DNA of 64,000 nt from Methylocapsa sp. S129 (GCF_009765995.1 NZ_LMUI01000016.1:310001-374000); one strand, 5' to 3'; positions 44,002 to 52,696 are shown, numbered from the stretch's first letter. The notes: generated by a model from the letters alone, not told the origin. A program made the numbers and translations.

Positions 44002-44964
44002 TTACGGCGCAGCGCTCTGCGCCCGCGTCAGCGAGAAAATGCAGGTCTCCATCAATTCGCCCGCGTGCGGATCATCGGCGCGGGCGACGACATTGGGTTT
44101 GGGCTGCCGGCCGGTCTCATCCTTGGCGACCACCATATTGGGCGTCACAAGCTGGATATTGGCGCCGATGCCGCGCCCTTTTCCGAGCAGATTTTCGCGC
44201 AGTGCATATTCCTTGCCCAGATCCCGTCTTTGCCCGGCGCTCGTCGCGAGCGCCGTTCTGATTCCCTCCAGGAACGGCGCGGGATGGCGCGCCATCGCCA
44301 GCAGGATGGTTTCGCCGCCTGGACCGATCGCGACGGGAATATTGACGTCGGGAGCGCTGGCGAGGTCGCGGATGGCGCCGGGCTGCGTTTCGTCGAAGGC
44401 GTAAAGTTTGGATTGCAAAAGCCCGGTATAGCCGACCCGGAACGTCGCATCCGCGCCGACCGGCAATTTGTCATTCGGCGCGAGCGGCACGCTGACGCCG
44501 GCCGCCGCCAGGGACGGGAAGCTCGGGTCGGACACCAGGACCTGCCAACTGCAGGCAGGGCCGCCCTGGGCCAGTCCGGCCTGCGGAATCATCCAGGCGA
44601 TCGGAATGCTGGCGCCCGGCGCAACCTCGGGATTTTCGGCGAAGGTCTGCGCCTTCACGCGCGCCAGCAGCGTGCGATCATCGGGCAAAAGATGAAGGCC
44701 GATATTGGCCACCAGCGCTTCCGCATCGGCTTTGGTCGTAGCGGCGACAACCCAACGCACGCGGCTCGCGCCCGCAAAGGCTTTTACGCGTTGGGCGAAG
44801 GCGGTTATGTCGGAATCATTGGCGAGGATCGCCGGCGCGCCGAAAGCTGCGCCGCTTGCAAAGCTTGCCGCCACGATCGCCGCCGCGCCGGCCAGGGCGC
44901 GTAGCGCGCGCCGGATCGGCTTGCCTTTGCCGGCGCTCTCGCGCGCTCGTTTTCGATCGATCAT
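44002..44964 (-). CDS. Exported protein with a DUF4384-like domain, last gene of unknown operon
   Basis: 320 residues. After a basic N-terminus there is a signal/anchor segment (ALRALAGAAAIVAASFASGA). The body contains LPVGADATFRVGYTGLLQSK, LYAFDETQPGAIRDLAS and IPVAIGPGGETILLAMARHP, closely resembling the surface-protein domain DUF4384 often linked to caspase or kinase proteins. ATG 44964 with GGA. Gene D of a minus-strand operon (47931-46855, 46797-46357, 46360-45005, 44964-44002). Cell location periplasmic or outer surface. Function not known. Confidence 0.65.
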   Translation of the reverse strand: MIDRKRARESAGKGKPIRRALRALAGAAAIVAASFASGAAFGAPAILANDSDITAFAQRVKAFAGASRVRWVVAATTKADAEALVANIGLHLLPDDRTLLARVKAQTFAENPEVAPGASIPIAWMIPQAGLAQGGPACSWQVLVSDPSFPSLAAAGVSVPLAPNDKLPVGADATFRVGYTGLLQSKLYAFDETQPGAIRDLASAPDVNIPVAIGPGGETILLAMARHPAPFLEGIRTALATSAGQRRDLGKEYALRENLLGKGRGIGANIQLVTPNMVVAKDETGRQPKPNVVARADDPHAGELMETCIFSLTRAQSAAP

Positions 44965-45004
44965 GGCTTCCTCGCCGTTCTCCGGAGGAGTTCTGGCCGG
45001 CGCT

Positions 45005-46360
45005 TCAGGCCGGGCACAGGCTCCGGTCGTTCGTCACCTTGAATTGATATTCGATCTCGGCGCCCAGACGGTCCTGCAGAAAGCTCTCCGTCGTCGTCAG
45101 CACCGCGGCGCCGGACAGGCCTTGCAGGTGCTTGCGCAGATCGGCCTGGAGCGCCGACAGTTCGATGCTGGGATCGCGCGTCGCCACCACGAACAATCGC
45201 ACCTCGTCCTCCACAGGTTCGATCGGAATGGCGGTCATCAGGTCGAGCGTCGCATCGGAGGCAGGCGCCGCGCTCTGCGGGTGAAAATGATCAGCGTCGA
45301 GAATAACCGGGTCAGCCGCCCGCGACACGGCGGCGATGAAAATGCGAGGCGGGCGCAGCTTGCTCGCAAAAGGCAGGCCGTCGCGCGCCGTCACTCGCAT
45401 GAGCAGCGTCTCGCCGCCGATGACCAGGGGCTGCCGCTGTTCGTCGAAACAATCGCTCAGCAATTGCAGCTTATCGGTTGCGGAATCGTAGCGGGCGCGC
45501 TGCGGTTCCGTGTCTCCGGCGTCGACCTGGATGCCGCGGGTCTGGGCCGCCGCCGCCGTCACGGGCGCCCAGGCCAATTCGATGGGAGCATGGGCAAGCG
45601 CCGTCCATGCGGTAAAAAGCAGCGCGAGCGCGCAAACCGCGGCGCCAAGCCCGATCGCCCGCTTCGGCGTGACGATCTCGTGCATGGCGAAAGGACCGAG
45701 CGCCTCTTCGACGCCGTCCAGCGTATCGGCGAAGACGAAATCGAGCGCCGCACCCGCATCGCTGGCTTCGGTTTTCAGGCGCTGAAGGGTCGACGCCTCG
45801 GCGGCGGCGAGCGAGCGGCCGTCGGGCGTCGTCGAAGGCAGGACCACCGTCATCCGCGCGCCGGCGAGCGCCTTACGATGCTGAACGATGTAATCGCCCA
45901 CCAGCATCAGCTTGCCGCGCAGGCCATCCACGGGACCGACCGCGACGACGGGCGCGCCGGGGCCGCCCGGCAGCTTGATTTCTCCCGTCGCGAAAACCAC
46001 GCCGGGATCGCGTCCAAACGCCTGGCAGATCGCCGCCAGCGCCAGGCCGAGCCCCGCCGAGCGGGCGTTTTCGTCGGAAAGGCGGCCGATCTGGAGATCG
46101 GATATGCGCAGGTTCCACGGATTGACGCGTCCGTTGCGCCGCCCGAGCCATAATTTGGCGCGGCGGGCGTCGACGAAGCGCGACACCGCCTCACGAACCG
46201 TCTGGCCGATGCCGTAAAGGCCAAAGTCGAAAAGTTCGGAAATCTGCGGCAATAAGCGGGCGGGATGGGCTTCGGGGGCGATATCGCCGGCGATCGCCTC
46301 GAACACTTGAGCAGACTCGCCGTTCGCACCCACAAGAGGCACGAACACGCGAGCGATCAC
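45005..46360 (-). CDS. Membrane protein with N-terminal Lon-protease-like (S16) domain, catalytic lysine altered
   Basis: 451 residues. Residues 85-180 align with the Lon proteolytic fold: SDENARSAGLGLALAAICQA, ATGEIKLPG and VVAVGPVDGLRGKLMLV. Ser101 stands where Lon has its catalytic Ser, but the Lys of Lon (GGLKEK) is replaced: here GLRGK, with Arg148 at the lysine position and Lys150 two residues on. A membrane helix follows (residues ~235-257, IGLGAAVCALALLFTAW), then a ~190-residue domain, probably outside, with one cysteine near each end. Starts by four-base overlap with the previous gene. Either a pseudoprotease or a displaced dyad. Confidence 0.7.
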   Translation of the reverse strand: MIARVFVPLVGANGESAQVFEAIAGDIAPEAHPARLLPQISELFDFGLYGIGQTVREAVSRFVDARRAKLWLGRRNGRVNPWNLRISDLQIGRLSDENARSAGLGLALAAICQAFGRDPGVVFATGEIKLPGGPGAPVVAVGPVDGLRGKLMLVGDYIVQHRKALAGARMTVVLPSTTPDGRSLAAAEASTLQRLKTEASDAGAALDFVFADTLDGVEEALGPFAMHEIVTPKRAIGLGAAVCALALLFTAWTALAHAPIELAWAPVTAAAAQTRGIQVDAGDTEPQRARYDSATDKLQLLSDCFDEQRQPLVIGGETLLMRVTARDGLPFASKLRPPRIFIAAVSRAADPVILDADHFHPQSAAPASDATLDLMTAIPIEPVEDEVRLFVVATRDPSIELSALQADLRKHLQGLSGAAVLTTTESFLQDRLGAEIEYQFKVTNDRSLCPA

Positions 46361-46797
46361 AGCGCGCCATCCAGCAACTGGAGTTCAAAAGCCGACAGGT
46401 CAGCATCGCTGATCGCCGCTTCCTCGAACACCAGATGGAGCCGGCCGTCGCGATCGAAGACGCCGTCGGCGGCCAGATTGGCGCCAAAACGAACCCGCGC
46501 CGTGCGATTGGCGTAGGCCGACAGGCCGGTGAGGCCCTGGGCCTGAAGCTCCATGACATGGGCGCCGCCCGTCTCGCGCGACAGTTTGGCCAGGACCAGC
46601 CCGTCCGAACTCATCAGGCCCGCGTCCGGGAAGCGCCATTCGCCGGGCCCTTTGGCCGCAAGCGCCTGGAAGGCGGTGGTCGCCCGGCCAAGGCTGCGTC
46701 CGCGCCTTAGATCCTCTTGAGCAAGCGCTGTTTGCGTCGTGACGCGAAGCGTCCGCAGGAAGCGGGCGGCCTCACGGCTATCGAATTGGTTTGTCAT
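46357..46797 (-). CDS. Conserved-looking protein of unknown function, second gene of the Lon-like operon
   Basis: 146-residue soluble protein, not recognised. It shows a helical N-half (FDSREAARFLRTLRVTTQTA, RSLGRATTAFQALAAKGP) and a beta-rich C-half (GGAHVMELQAQGLTGLSAYA, VFDRDGRLHLVFEEAAISDA). No catalytic motif or signal peptide. ATG 46797 has GGAG six bases upstream. Translationally coupled to the Lon-like gene by ATGA overlap at its end. Confidence 0.65.
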   Translation of the reverse strand: MTNQFDSREAARFLRTLRVTTQTALAQEDLRRGRSLGRATTAFQALAAKGPGEWRFPDAGLMSSDGLVLAKLSRETGGAHVMELQAQGLTGLSAYANRTARVRFGANLAADGVFDRDGRLHLVFEEAAISDADLSAFELQLLDGAL

Positions 46798-46854
46798 GGA
46801 AATCTCCTTAACCGGCATCTTGCGCCATGCTGGCCCCCGATCACCGGTTTTTGA

Positions 46855-47931
46855 TTACGGTCTGGAGGAATCCGTCTTCCACACAAACTGGGCGGTCCGG
46901 CTTGAAAGATCGTCGATATAGGCCTCAAGATCATTGTCGAAATCGGCTTTAAGACGTCGGCGCAGGTAGAGATTGGAGCCCATGACGTCGGCCAAGGACC
47001 GTCCAGCCATGATCGAGGCCAGCAGGCTCATTTCCTGGGCGTCGATGACGCCGGCGGCCACGGCGCCTTCCAGGAAGGGCGCGGCTTCCTCGGCGTCCAT
47101 CAGCGGTTCGGCCGGCTCGTCTGCCAGCGCCTCGCTTTGCGTCGCCTCCATTACATCAAAGGATAGGAGGAACGTCTGATCCTGTCCGGCCAGGCGCGTC
47201 AGGATCGCCGATCCGAGCAGGCTGGCCGTGAAAGCCTTGGCGTCCTTATAGCCGGGGATCGGCGCCGAAAAGAAGGCCACGTCGAGTTCCCGCTGGTCCG
47301 GGCGGCGGCCAAACTGGCCGTTCATTTCCGCCTTCAGGATCTTGAGGAAGGCGTTAGCGGCCTTCAGCGTGTTGACCCCGACCGCATCGTCGCCGACCAG
47401 CCATTCCTTGGGACAAAGGCCGAGCCGCAGCACCTCGGCATAGGGACGATTGGCGGCGTCGAGGCATTTCAGGATGCGGTTGGAGAGTTCGAACAGGTCG
47501 CGCTTGTCGTTGAACCGGCGCATTTTCGGCTCTCCGCCCATCAGCGCCTTCCAGATCGACAGGGCGCCTGCGGCGCGAACTGCGCGCGGACCGATCGCAT
47601 GCGAGCCGATCAAAGCGGCAAGGTTATCGGCTGAGGATGGCCCGTCGCCGCGGGCGCCGATGGGCCGGTCGAGAACATTGTCGAAGTAGAAGTCAGCGGC
47701 GTCCTCGGCGTTGTTGGGCGGCGGATAGGCCCAGGCGCCGACAAGGATGTCGGAATATTTGCGGTTTGACACCAGGCTGCGGTGGACGCGCTCGAATAGC
47801 GAGAACGGCTTGATCGCAACGACCTCGTCGCTGTCGCTCAAACTGTCGTTGCCATTGACCAGATTGGCCAGATGGCCGGCGAAATAGGCGACAATGTCGC
47901 GGCCGCCTTTGGGCGCGCTGGCCGGGCTCAT
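46855..47931 (-). CDS. Helical protein of unknown function, first gene of the Lon-like operon
   Basis: 358-residue soluble protein, not recognised. Landmarks: DIVAYFAGHLANLVNGNDSL, EVVAIKPFSLFERVHRSLV, LGLCPKEWLVGDDAVGVNTL and a helical C-terminal part (QEMSLLASIMAGRSLADVM). No signal or membrane segment. The start is uncertain: ATG at 47931 was chosen; ATG 47976 or GTG 47982 would add up to 17 residues. Leads the operon; the upstream gap is 47932-48212. Confidence 0.6.
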   Translation of the reverse strand: MSPASAPKGGRDIVAYFAGHLANLVNGNDSLSDSDEVVAIKPFSLFERVHRSLVSNRKYSDILVGAWAYPPPNNAEDAADFYFDNVLDRPIGARGDGPSSADNLAALIGSHAIGPRAVRAAGALSIWKALMGGEPKMRRFNDKRDLFELSNRILKCLDAANRPYAEVLRLGLCPKEWLVGDDAVGVNTLKAANAFLKILKAEMNGQFGRRPDQRELDVAFFSAPIPGYKDAKAFTASLLGSAILTRLAGQDQTFLLSFDVMEATQSEALADEPAEPLMDAEEAAPFLEGAVAAGVIDAQEMSLLASIMAGRSLADVMGSNLYLRRRLKADFDNDLEAYIDDLSSRTAQFVWKTDSSRP

Positions 47932-48212
47932 GGGTGACGCTCTCGCTGCAATGCTTTCTCCAGTTCGACGAATCATCGTCACAGCGGCGGGGGGAGTAGA
48001 TTCCCGCGCAGCCCGAATTTCCCCAGCGGTTACTATATCATAGTCGAAGGGCGTTGTTTGCTTTTACAGATGGCGATATTGGCTTAATCTTCGGTTTATT
48101 CCAAGCGTCGCGAAGGCGGCGCCCCGTAGACTGGCCGCCGCGGCGCTTCTTGTCGGAGGCGGCGGCCTTCCGCCGAGCTGGCGGATAAAATTAGACGCGT
48201 GGCGCCCATTCG

Positions 48213-49058
48213 ATGACCGACCGTTCGCCGGACCAACTCCTGGAGCGCTTGATACCCGCACTTGCCGATGTCCCGGGCGTCGTCGCTATTGTGCTCGGGG
48301 GATCGCGGGCCAGAGGAACGGCGACCGCCAGTTCCGACTACGATCTCGGGCTCTATTATGGCCCGCGAGCGCAACTGGATACGGATCGCCTCCTCGATGT
48401 GGCGAAGGGTCTGGTCGACGATCCCCGCGCAGCCGCCGTGACTCCTGTTGGCGAGTGGGGACCATGGATCGTTGGCGGCGGTTGGCTGTCCATCGGCGGT
48501 CGAAAGGTGGACCTTCTCTATCGTAACGGCGAGGCGGTGACGCAGGTCATCCACGCCTGCACGGCTGGTCGCATCAATATGGACTATCAGCCAGGGCATC
48601 CGCATGGTTTCTGCTCGGCGATATGGATGGGGGAGGTCGCGCTTTGCCTGCCGTTGCACGATCCGCAGGCGATGATCGCTGAGTTGAAGGCGATGACGTC
48701 GCCCTATCCGGAGGCGTTGCGGGAGGCGCTCGTTCGCCGATTTCTGTGGGAGGTTCTGTTCAGCATCGAGAACGGGGAGATTGCGATCCCCCGTGGCGAG
48801 CAGACGCATATTGCGGGATGCGCCTATCGGGCGCTGTGCTGCATCGGTCAGGTGTTGTTCGCCCTCAACCGGCGCTATCTCATCAATGAGAAAGGCGCTC
48901 TGGATGAGGCGGCGGCGTTTCCGCTCACCATTGCAGAATTGTCGGGGCAGGCGGCGGCGGTCTGGCGGGCGATCGGCTGCGGCGAATTCGGCGACGCGTT
49001 CACGACGCTGCGGGCTTGCGAGCATGAACTGAAGGCGCTGGCCGCGGCGACCAGCTAG
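48213..49058 (+). CDS. Nucleotidyltransferase-domain protein
   Basis: 281 residues. The N-terminal nucleotidyltransferase (Pol beta superfamily) motif is GGSRARGTATASSDYDLGLY with Gly30-Ser31 and metal-binding Asp42/Asp44; a third Asp is likely in GGRKVDLLYRN. The C-terminal ~150 residues are helical (LREALVRRFLWEVLFSIEN, TIAELSGQAAAVWRAIGC), as in aminoglycoside or DUF4037-type transferases. It may adenylylate a small molecule or protein. Divergent from the 47931 operon and not in an operon itself. Confidence 0.85.
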   Translation: MTDRSPDQLLERLIPALADVPGVVAIVLGGSRARGTATASSDYDLGLYYGPRAQLDTDRLLDVAKGLVDDPRAAAVTPVGEWGPWIVGGGWLSIGGRKVDLLYRNGEAVTQVIHACTAGRINMDYQPGHPHGFCSAIWMGEVALCLPLHDPQAMIAELKAMTSPYPEALREALVRRFLWEVLFSIENGEIAIPRGEQTHIAGCAYRALCCIGQVLFALNRRYLINEKGALDEAAAFPLTIAELSGQAAAVWRAIGCGEFGDAFTTLRACEHELKALAAATS

Positions 49059-49173
49059 GCCGCTTTCAGCCCAAAGCCGCCCCATCAATGGGCCGCCATA
49101 CGCGATCCCCACGCTTTCCTTGCCTCAGACGGCGGACAATCCAGCTTCGCATTCGCCGACGCCAGGGCTCCGC

Positions 49174-49413
49174 TCACTGTTCGGCAAATCCTGAATCCGT
49201 CAGCCGGATCATGTTGAGATCGAGTCTCAACCAATGGCGATCGATCGCATAATCCAACCCTGCCTCGTAATCGGGTTGCCTGCCCATATTCCTGGTCAGG
49301 AATTCAATTTTGACTTGCCCGGCCCTCAGGGTTTCGCCCGGACGAATTTGGTTGGCGTGGAAGATGCTTAGAACGGATTTTGCATAGTCTTCGTCTGCCG
49401 GAAGCGTAGCCAT
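49174..49413 (-). CDS. Small protein of unknown function
   Basis: 79 residues, acidic N-terminus (MATLPADEDYAKSVLSIFHA) and C-terminus (DYAIDRHWLRLDLNMIRLTD) resembling a small winged-helix-like module: LRAGQVKIEFLTRNMGRQPD could be the recognition region and NMIRLTDSGFAEQ the last strand. ATG 49413 has GGAGG eight bases upstream. Not recognised. Confidence 0.6.
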   Translation of the reverse strand: MATLPADEDYAKSVLSIFHANQIRPGETLRAGQVKIEFLTRNMGRQPDYEAGLDYAIDRHWLRLDLNMIRLTDSGFAEQ

Positions 49414-49974
49414 CTCGTCTTCCTCCCGCGGTGCTGAACCTGAAGATGTTGGGCCAGCATTTCTCCATATATGTAGCGCTGAGCGCATAAGGTATCCATG
49501 CGGAAGTCGGACTGCCGGCACAAACCCGATGTCAATCTCCTGCCGCCAAGCCGCTGATCGACAATCCGGATTGTGTCAGGGCCACGGTGGAGGAGAAGAC
49601 GCCAGGACGCACGGCGCATACGCCGGAAAACTCTGACCTCTGGCGGCCCAAAGAAGAAGGAGCGGAGCGCTCGCGACGGCGTGCGACACTAAAAAATTGT
49701 CGCAGAGATATCTACCTGTCGCGACAGTGCGGCTCGCGCGACTGGTCTGGCGGCCCTACGTCGATCGAACGATCGCAGGGCAAGCTTCTTTATGACTCGC
49801 TTACGCGACTCCCCAACGAAGCGAATTGTAACTTTATGATCATTCGCTGTAGTCGGCTCTGTGCGGGTCGCGAGACTGACACGGCGCGCCGAAGCGCGCC
49901 GTGGTTCGGTTCAGGCATTCGTGGCGACTGCGCCTCATGTCTCGCCGCCTCCTATTGCCCCCGGAGTAATTTCG
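49414..49974. other. Gene-poor region with a TGTCGCGACA palindrome
   Basis: No supported gene in 561 bases; a 144-codon frame at 49587-50021 lacks protein-like composition. A perfect 12-bp palindrome CTGTCGCGACAG is at 49716-49727, with TTGTCGCA 18 bases before and TGCGACA-like copies nearby, perhaps a regulator site. Confidence 0.45.
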
Positions 49975-50466
49975 GTGACTGCGATGATGCGTTCCGCCTC
50001 GGCTTCTCTCCAGCGATCTGAATTCGACGACTTTTTATTCGCGCCGATTGGCGATGAGAGAAACGGAATGTTGCTCAGCGTCATTTCGGCGCTGGCGCGA
50101 CTGGACCTGGATCCTTGGCTGGAGGCCGCCAGTTTAGCTCGGATGCCGAGGGAAACCGCGACCGAAAGAATGGCCGCATTGATCTTGGCGCTACCTGACC
50201 CGACATCGGCGCACCGGGATCCCGAGGCTATCGCCACCCGCTTGATCGCGCTCTTGCCGCGCCCGGGCGCCTCGAGCCTTCCGCAGCGGGAGGCTTTGCT
50301 CGCCCGCAGCGCGGCGACCAGAACTCGGGTCATCGTATTCGCGATCCTGATGACCCTTCTGTTGACGACTCAATTCCTGATGAGAAGTCGTCAACCGTCG
50401 GCGCAGGCCGACAGCGATCATGCGCCGGCGTCCAGCATGGTTTCACCGCCGGGTTCTAATCCCTAG
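49975..50466 (+). CDS. Tail-anchored-like membrane protein of unknown function
   Basis: 163 residues. A soluble helical part of ~125 residues (RNGMLLSVISALARLDLDPW, LEAASLARMPRETATERMAA, PEAIATRLIALLPRPG) is followed by one membrane helix (VIVFAILMTLLLTTQFLM) and a ~25-residue Ser/Pro tail. GTG at 49975 has GGAG eight bases upstream and is preferred to ATG 49984. Not recognised. Confidence 0.65.
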   Translation: MTAMMRSASASLQRSEFDDFLFAPIGDERNGMLLSVISALARLDLDPWLEAASLARMPRETATERMAALILALPDPTSAHRDPEAIATRLIALLPRPGASSLPQREALLARSAATRTRVIVFAILMTLLLTTQFLMRSRQPSAQADSDHAPASSMVSPPGSNP

Positions 50467-50680
50467 CGATCGGGAGCGCCGCTGTTCGTGCTCGCCGCCG
50501 ACGCCGAACGGCGAGCGCTTCGCATCGCCGGCAGCCGCATCGTCAAGCCGATGGAGAATGTCTGGGTAAAGGCCCCTTATGAAATCCTTATGCCGGAGGC
50601 CGTCATTCGATATGGCGTTCTTGCGGCGTTCGGCGCTAGCAAGACGGCCCAATCGATGCGGCCTTGTTCAGGAGATTGCC

Positions 50681-51019
50681 GTGTTTGAGAACACTCTCGG
50701 GGCCAGAGTCGCTGCAAGAGCGTCGGCCCACGGGGCGAATTACCGCCCTCTGTCGCTGACGGATTTTGCTCACATTCTGCTGGCGATTTTCTCCATCGGC
50801 GCCGCCGTCTTGTTCTTTGGGTGGTTGATGCTTTTAAATCCGCTCCGACCGGCGAATTCAGGCTTGGGCGCGGAGTCGGATTGCACCAGTTTGGGCAGGG
50901 GCGGCGTCTATTGCGCCAAGCCTCTTTCAGCCAACGGTCAATCCAATATTGGCTCAGGTCAGGAAAATGGTTGCGCCAGTTTGGGCAAGGGAGGCCGTGT
51001 CTGCGCCGAGCATCCCTGA
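50681..51019 (+). CDS. Small membrane protein with a duplicated Cys-Gly motif
   Basis: 112 residues: N-terminal soluble part, one membrane helix (AHILLAIFSIGAAVLFFGWL) and an outer tail with two copies of CxSLGxGGxxCA (DCTSLGRGGVYCAKP and GCASLGKGGRVCAEH), each likely a disulfide-closed loop. GTG start at 50681 with AGGAG six bases upstream. Not recognised; the 50467-50680 gap holds only a short unsupported frame. Confidence 0.62.
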   Translation: MFENTLGARVAARASAHGANYRPLSLTDFAHILLAIFSIGAAVLFFGWLMLLNPLRPANSGLGAESDCTSLGRGGVYCAKPLSANGQSNIGSGQENGCASLGKGGRVCAEHP

Positions 51020-51212
51020 ATGAGAACCATCCCAATTGATCGGCAGAAGTGATGTCGATCTCAAAGAGCCCATTGCGATTCGGCTCTCAGTCAAATCAAA
51101 CGCTGCATAACGCCCGCGAACGCGCGTCGTAACGACGCGTGCGAGCGAGCGGCGCTCGCTATTGTTGGACGCAAGTCGGGCCGGCGCAAAAAAGAAGCAA
51201 ACGGTGGAAGTC

Positions 51213-51497
51213 ATGCAAGTCAGTTACACCAACAGCCTCGAAGGCGGCCGGCGTCATCATTCAATCGGCCGCGTCAAGGCGTCCTCCGGCTGGCGCGCTG
51301 TCAACGCCCCCGCCGTCGAGGCCGACCGTTCGGCGGCCGTGCGCGCGTTGATCCGCGAAGCGGAAGAATATGACGCCGACGCGATTATCGGTCTCGATTT
51401 CGAAGTTGACAGCATCAACGGCGCCGATATTGGCGGCGCCCCGCTGCAGCGCGTCGCCGCGACCGGCATTGCGGTCAAGTTTGACGAAGCGGCCTGA
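51213..51497 (+). CDS. YbjQ-family protein (UPF0145/heavy-metal-binding-like)
   Basis: 94 residues ending in the YbjQ signature: AAVRALIREAEEYDADAIIG, LDFEVDSIN and PLQRVAATGIAVKF. The family forms pentameric beta structures of unknown role, formerly called heavy-metal-binding. ATG 51213 or GTG 51204. Stands alone. Confidence 0.75.
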   Translation: MQVSYTNSLEGGRRHHSIGRVKASSGWRAVNAPAVEADRSAAVRALIREAEEYDADAIIGLDFEVDSINGADIGGAPLQRVAATGIAVKFDEAA

Positions 51498-51865
51498 TCG
51501 GCGGCGTGGCCTCCACATGAGATGCAACCTCAAGCAATATCAAGCGACGATACTCTTCCAGCGTTCATCCCAACATGAACCGGAGACCCGCCCTTATGGG
51601 CTTCTTATGCGCGTGGCCGTACTTCGATATCGACCCTTTACGCAGTTCAGGTGCAATGTTCTCAGCGCGGCGAGCCAACTGAGCCGCGTTTGGAAGGAGA
51701 TCATGCGGAGCGCACTCTCTGGTGAGCGCGCTGTCGAAAGGTGGCCCTTTTGCTCCGACTGGCGGGTCGGCGCACCGGACCGTTCATGATCTTCGATGTG
51801 GCGCAGGTCCCTCGCGATCGTCGTTTAATCGCCTGATTCCGCCCCGGACCGTCGCGCCCGTAACG
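51498..51865. other. Intergenic region, nothing supported
   Basis: 368 bases with no convincing gene. A 28-codon frame at 51703-51789 has AGGAG too close to its ATG to be supported. Confidence 0.5.
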
Positions 51866-52120
51866 ATGGAGAGTTTGTTGTTCAATACGAGCGTCGAAGA
51901 AAAAGAAGCTCCTCCGGAGCCCCTCAGTCCTGAACCCCTCAGTTTTGTATTGGGCCGCGATCTTGGCGGCCACTGGATCGTCCAGGAAACACACGGACTT
52001 TGCGGCGGATTGTTCGCCAGCAAAGACGCTGCAATCAGCTACGCCAGATTCGAGAGCGCCGACCGCAAAAGCGTGATCCGCCTCGCCCCCGATCCCATCG
52101 AATTAAACTGTTCGTCCTAA
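51866..52120 (+). CDS. Small acidic protein of unknown function
   Basis: 84 residues. The C-terminal half FVLGRDLGGHWIVQETHGLC followed by GLFASKDAAISYARFES has the look of a DUF2188-like small fold (beta-strand, helix repeat) in which a query residue is replaced. Start ATG 51866 has only a weak ribosome site; a GTG at 51722 in frame is possible. Not recognised with confidence. Confidence 0.55.
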   Translation: MESLLFNTSVEEKEAPPEPLSPEPLSFVLGRDLGGHWIVQETHGLCGGLFASKDAAISYARFESADRKSVIRLAPDPIELNCSS

Positions 52121-52383
52121 CCGCCGCCGCCGCGCGTCGCCGCGCGTCGCCGCGCGATTTGCCGTGCTTCATTCGTGCATGAGGACGCAAAAGCGATGGA
52201 CATCCCGCTTCGTGACAACGGCGTTCCGGCAGCCTGGGCGCCCGGCGGAGGGCGAAGATCGCCGCCGACGGCTGAACTCGCTTGCGCGGAGGCGGCGGCG
52301 GCGGCCCTGCGGGAGGCGCTCGCGTTCCGATGCGCGGCGCGGCGCAAGGACAAGGCGTCCGGACGCGCGCCGGGGGAGGGGGC
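52121..52383. other. Intergenic region with a 70-codon GC-rich frame
   Basis: A frame 52175-52387 overlaps the kdpA remnant start by four bases but has Ala/Arg/Gly composition only and no motif. Not called as a gene. Confidence 0.45.
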
Positions 52384-52617
52384 ATGACCTTCGGCGGCTG
52401 GCTGCAAATCATCCTGATTCTCGTCCTTGTGGTCGGCTTTGCCGGGCCGCTCGCACGTTTCATCGCGAGGCTGTTCGAGGGTGGACGCACCTTCCTGTCG
52501 CCCGTCTTGGCGCCGATCGAGCGCGGGCTCTATCGGCTCGCGGGAATAGATCCCGAGACCGAGCAGGACTGGCCCGATTTCGTTCAACGGCGATGCGCCG
52601 GCAGCCGTTTGGCATAA
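52384..52617 (+). pseudogene. kdpA remnant: N-terminal fragment of a second potassium-transporting ATPase A subunit
   Basis: 77 codons starting MTFGGWLQIILILVLVVGF and continuing FEGGRTFLSPVLAPIERGLY, LAGIDPETEQDW. This equals the first ~63 residues of KdpA, which has ~570, then turns into unrelated sequence and stops. It resembles the canonical KdpA N-terminus (FEGxRTFLxPVL, GxDPExEQDW) more than the intact KdpA 370 bases downstream ([18 protein letters not shown]), so it comes from a different kdp operon, not from a recent tandem copy. Confidence 0.85.
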
Positions 52618-52679
52618 GTCAGCGGGCTCAGCGATCATTCCCGTCAAAGTTGCGTTTGTACGCGCTCGTCCTCCCCATC

Positions 52680-52696
52680 TTTACGTTTTCCTTATG
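52680..52696 (+). promoter_or_regulatory. Possible KdpE binding site
   Basis: TTTACGTTTTCCTTATG resembles the E. coli KdpE site (TTTATA-type half, run of T, TTTACA) in spacing and T-richness. It lies 79 bases upstream of the 27-residue peptide gene that begins the kdp operon. Weak but well placed. Confidence 0.35.

Noticed and set aside
49587-50021. 144-codon frame in gene-poor DNA
   Set aside because: No protein-like composition, and overlaps the better-supported gene at 49975.
52175-52387. 70-codon frame before the kdpA remnant
   Set aside because: Ala/Arg/Gly-rich only; the four-base overlap with the remnant may be chance.
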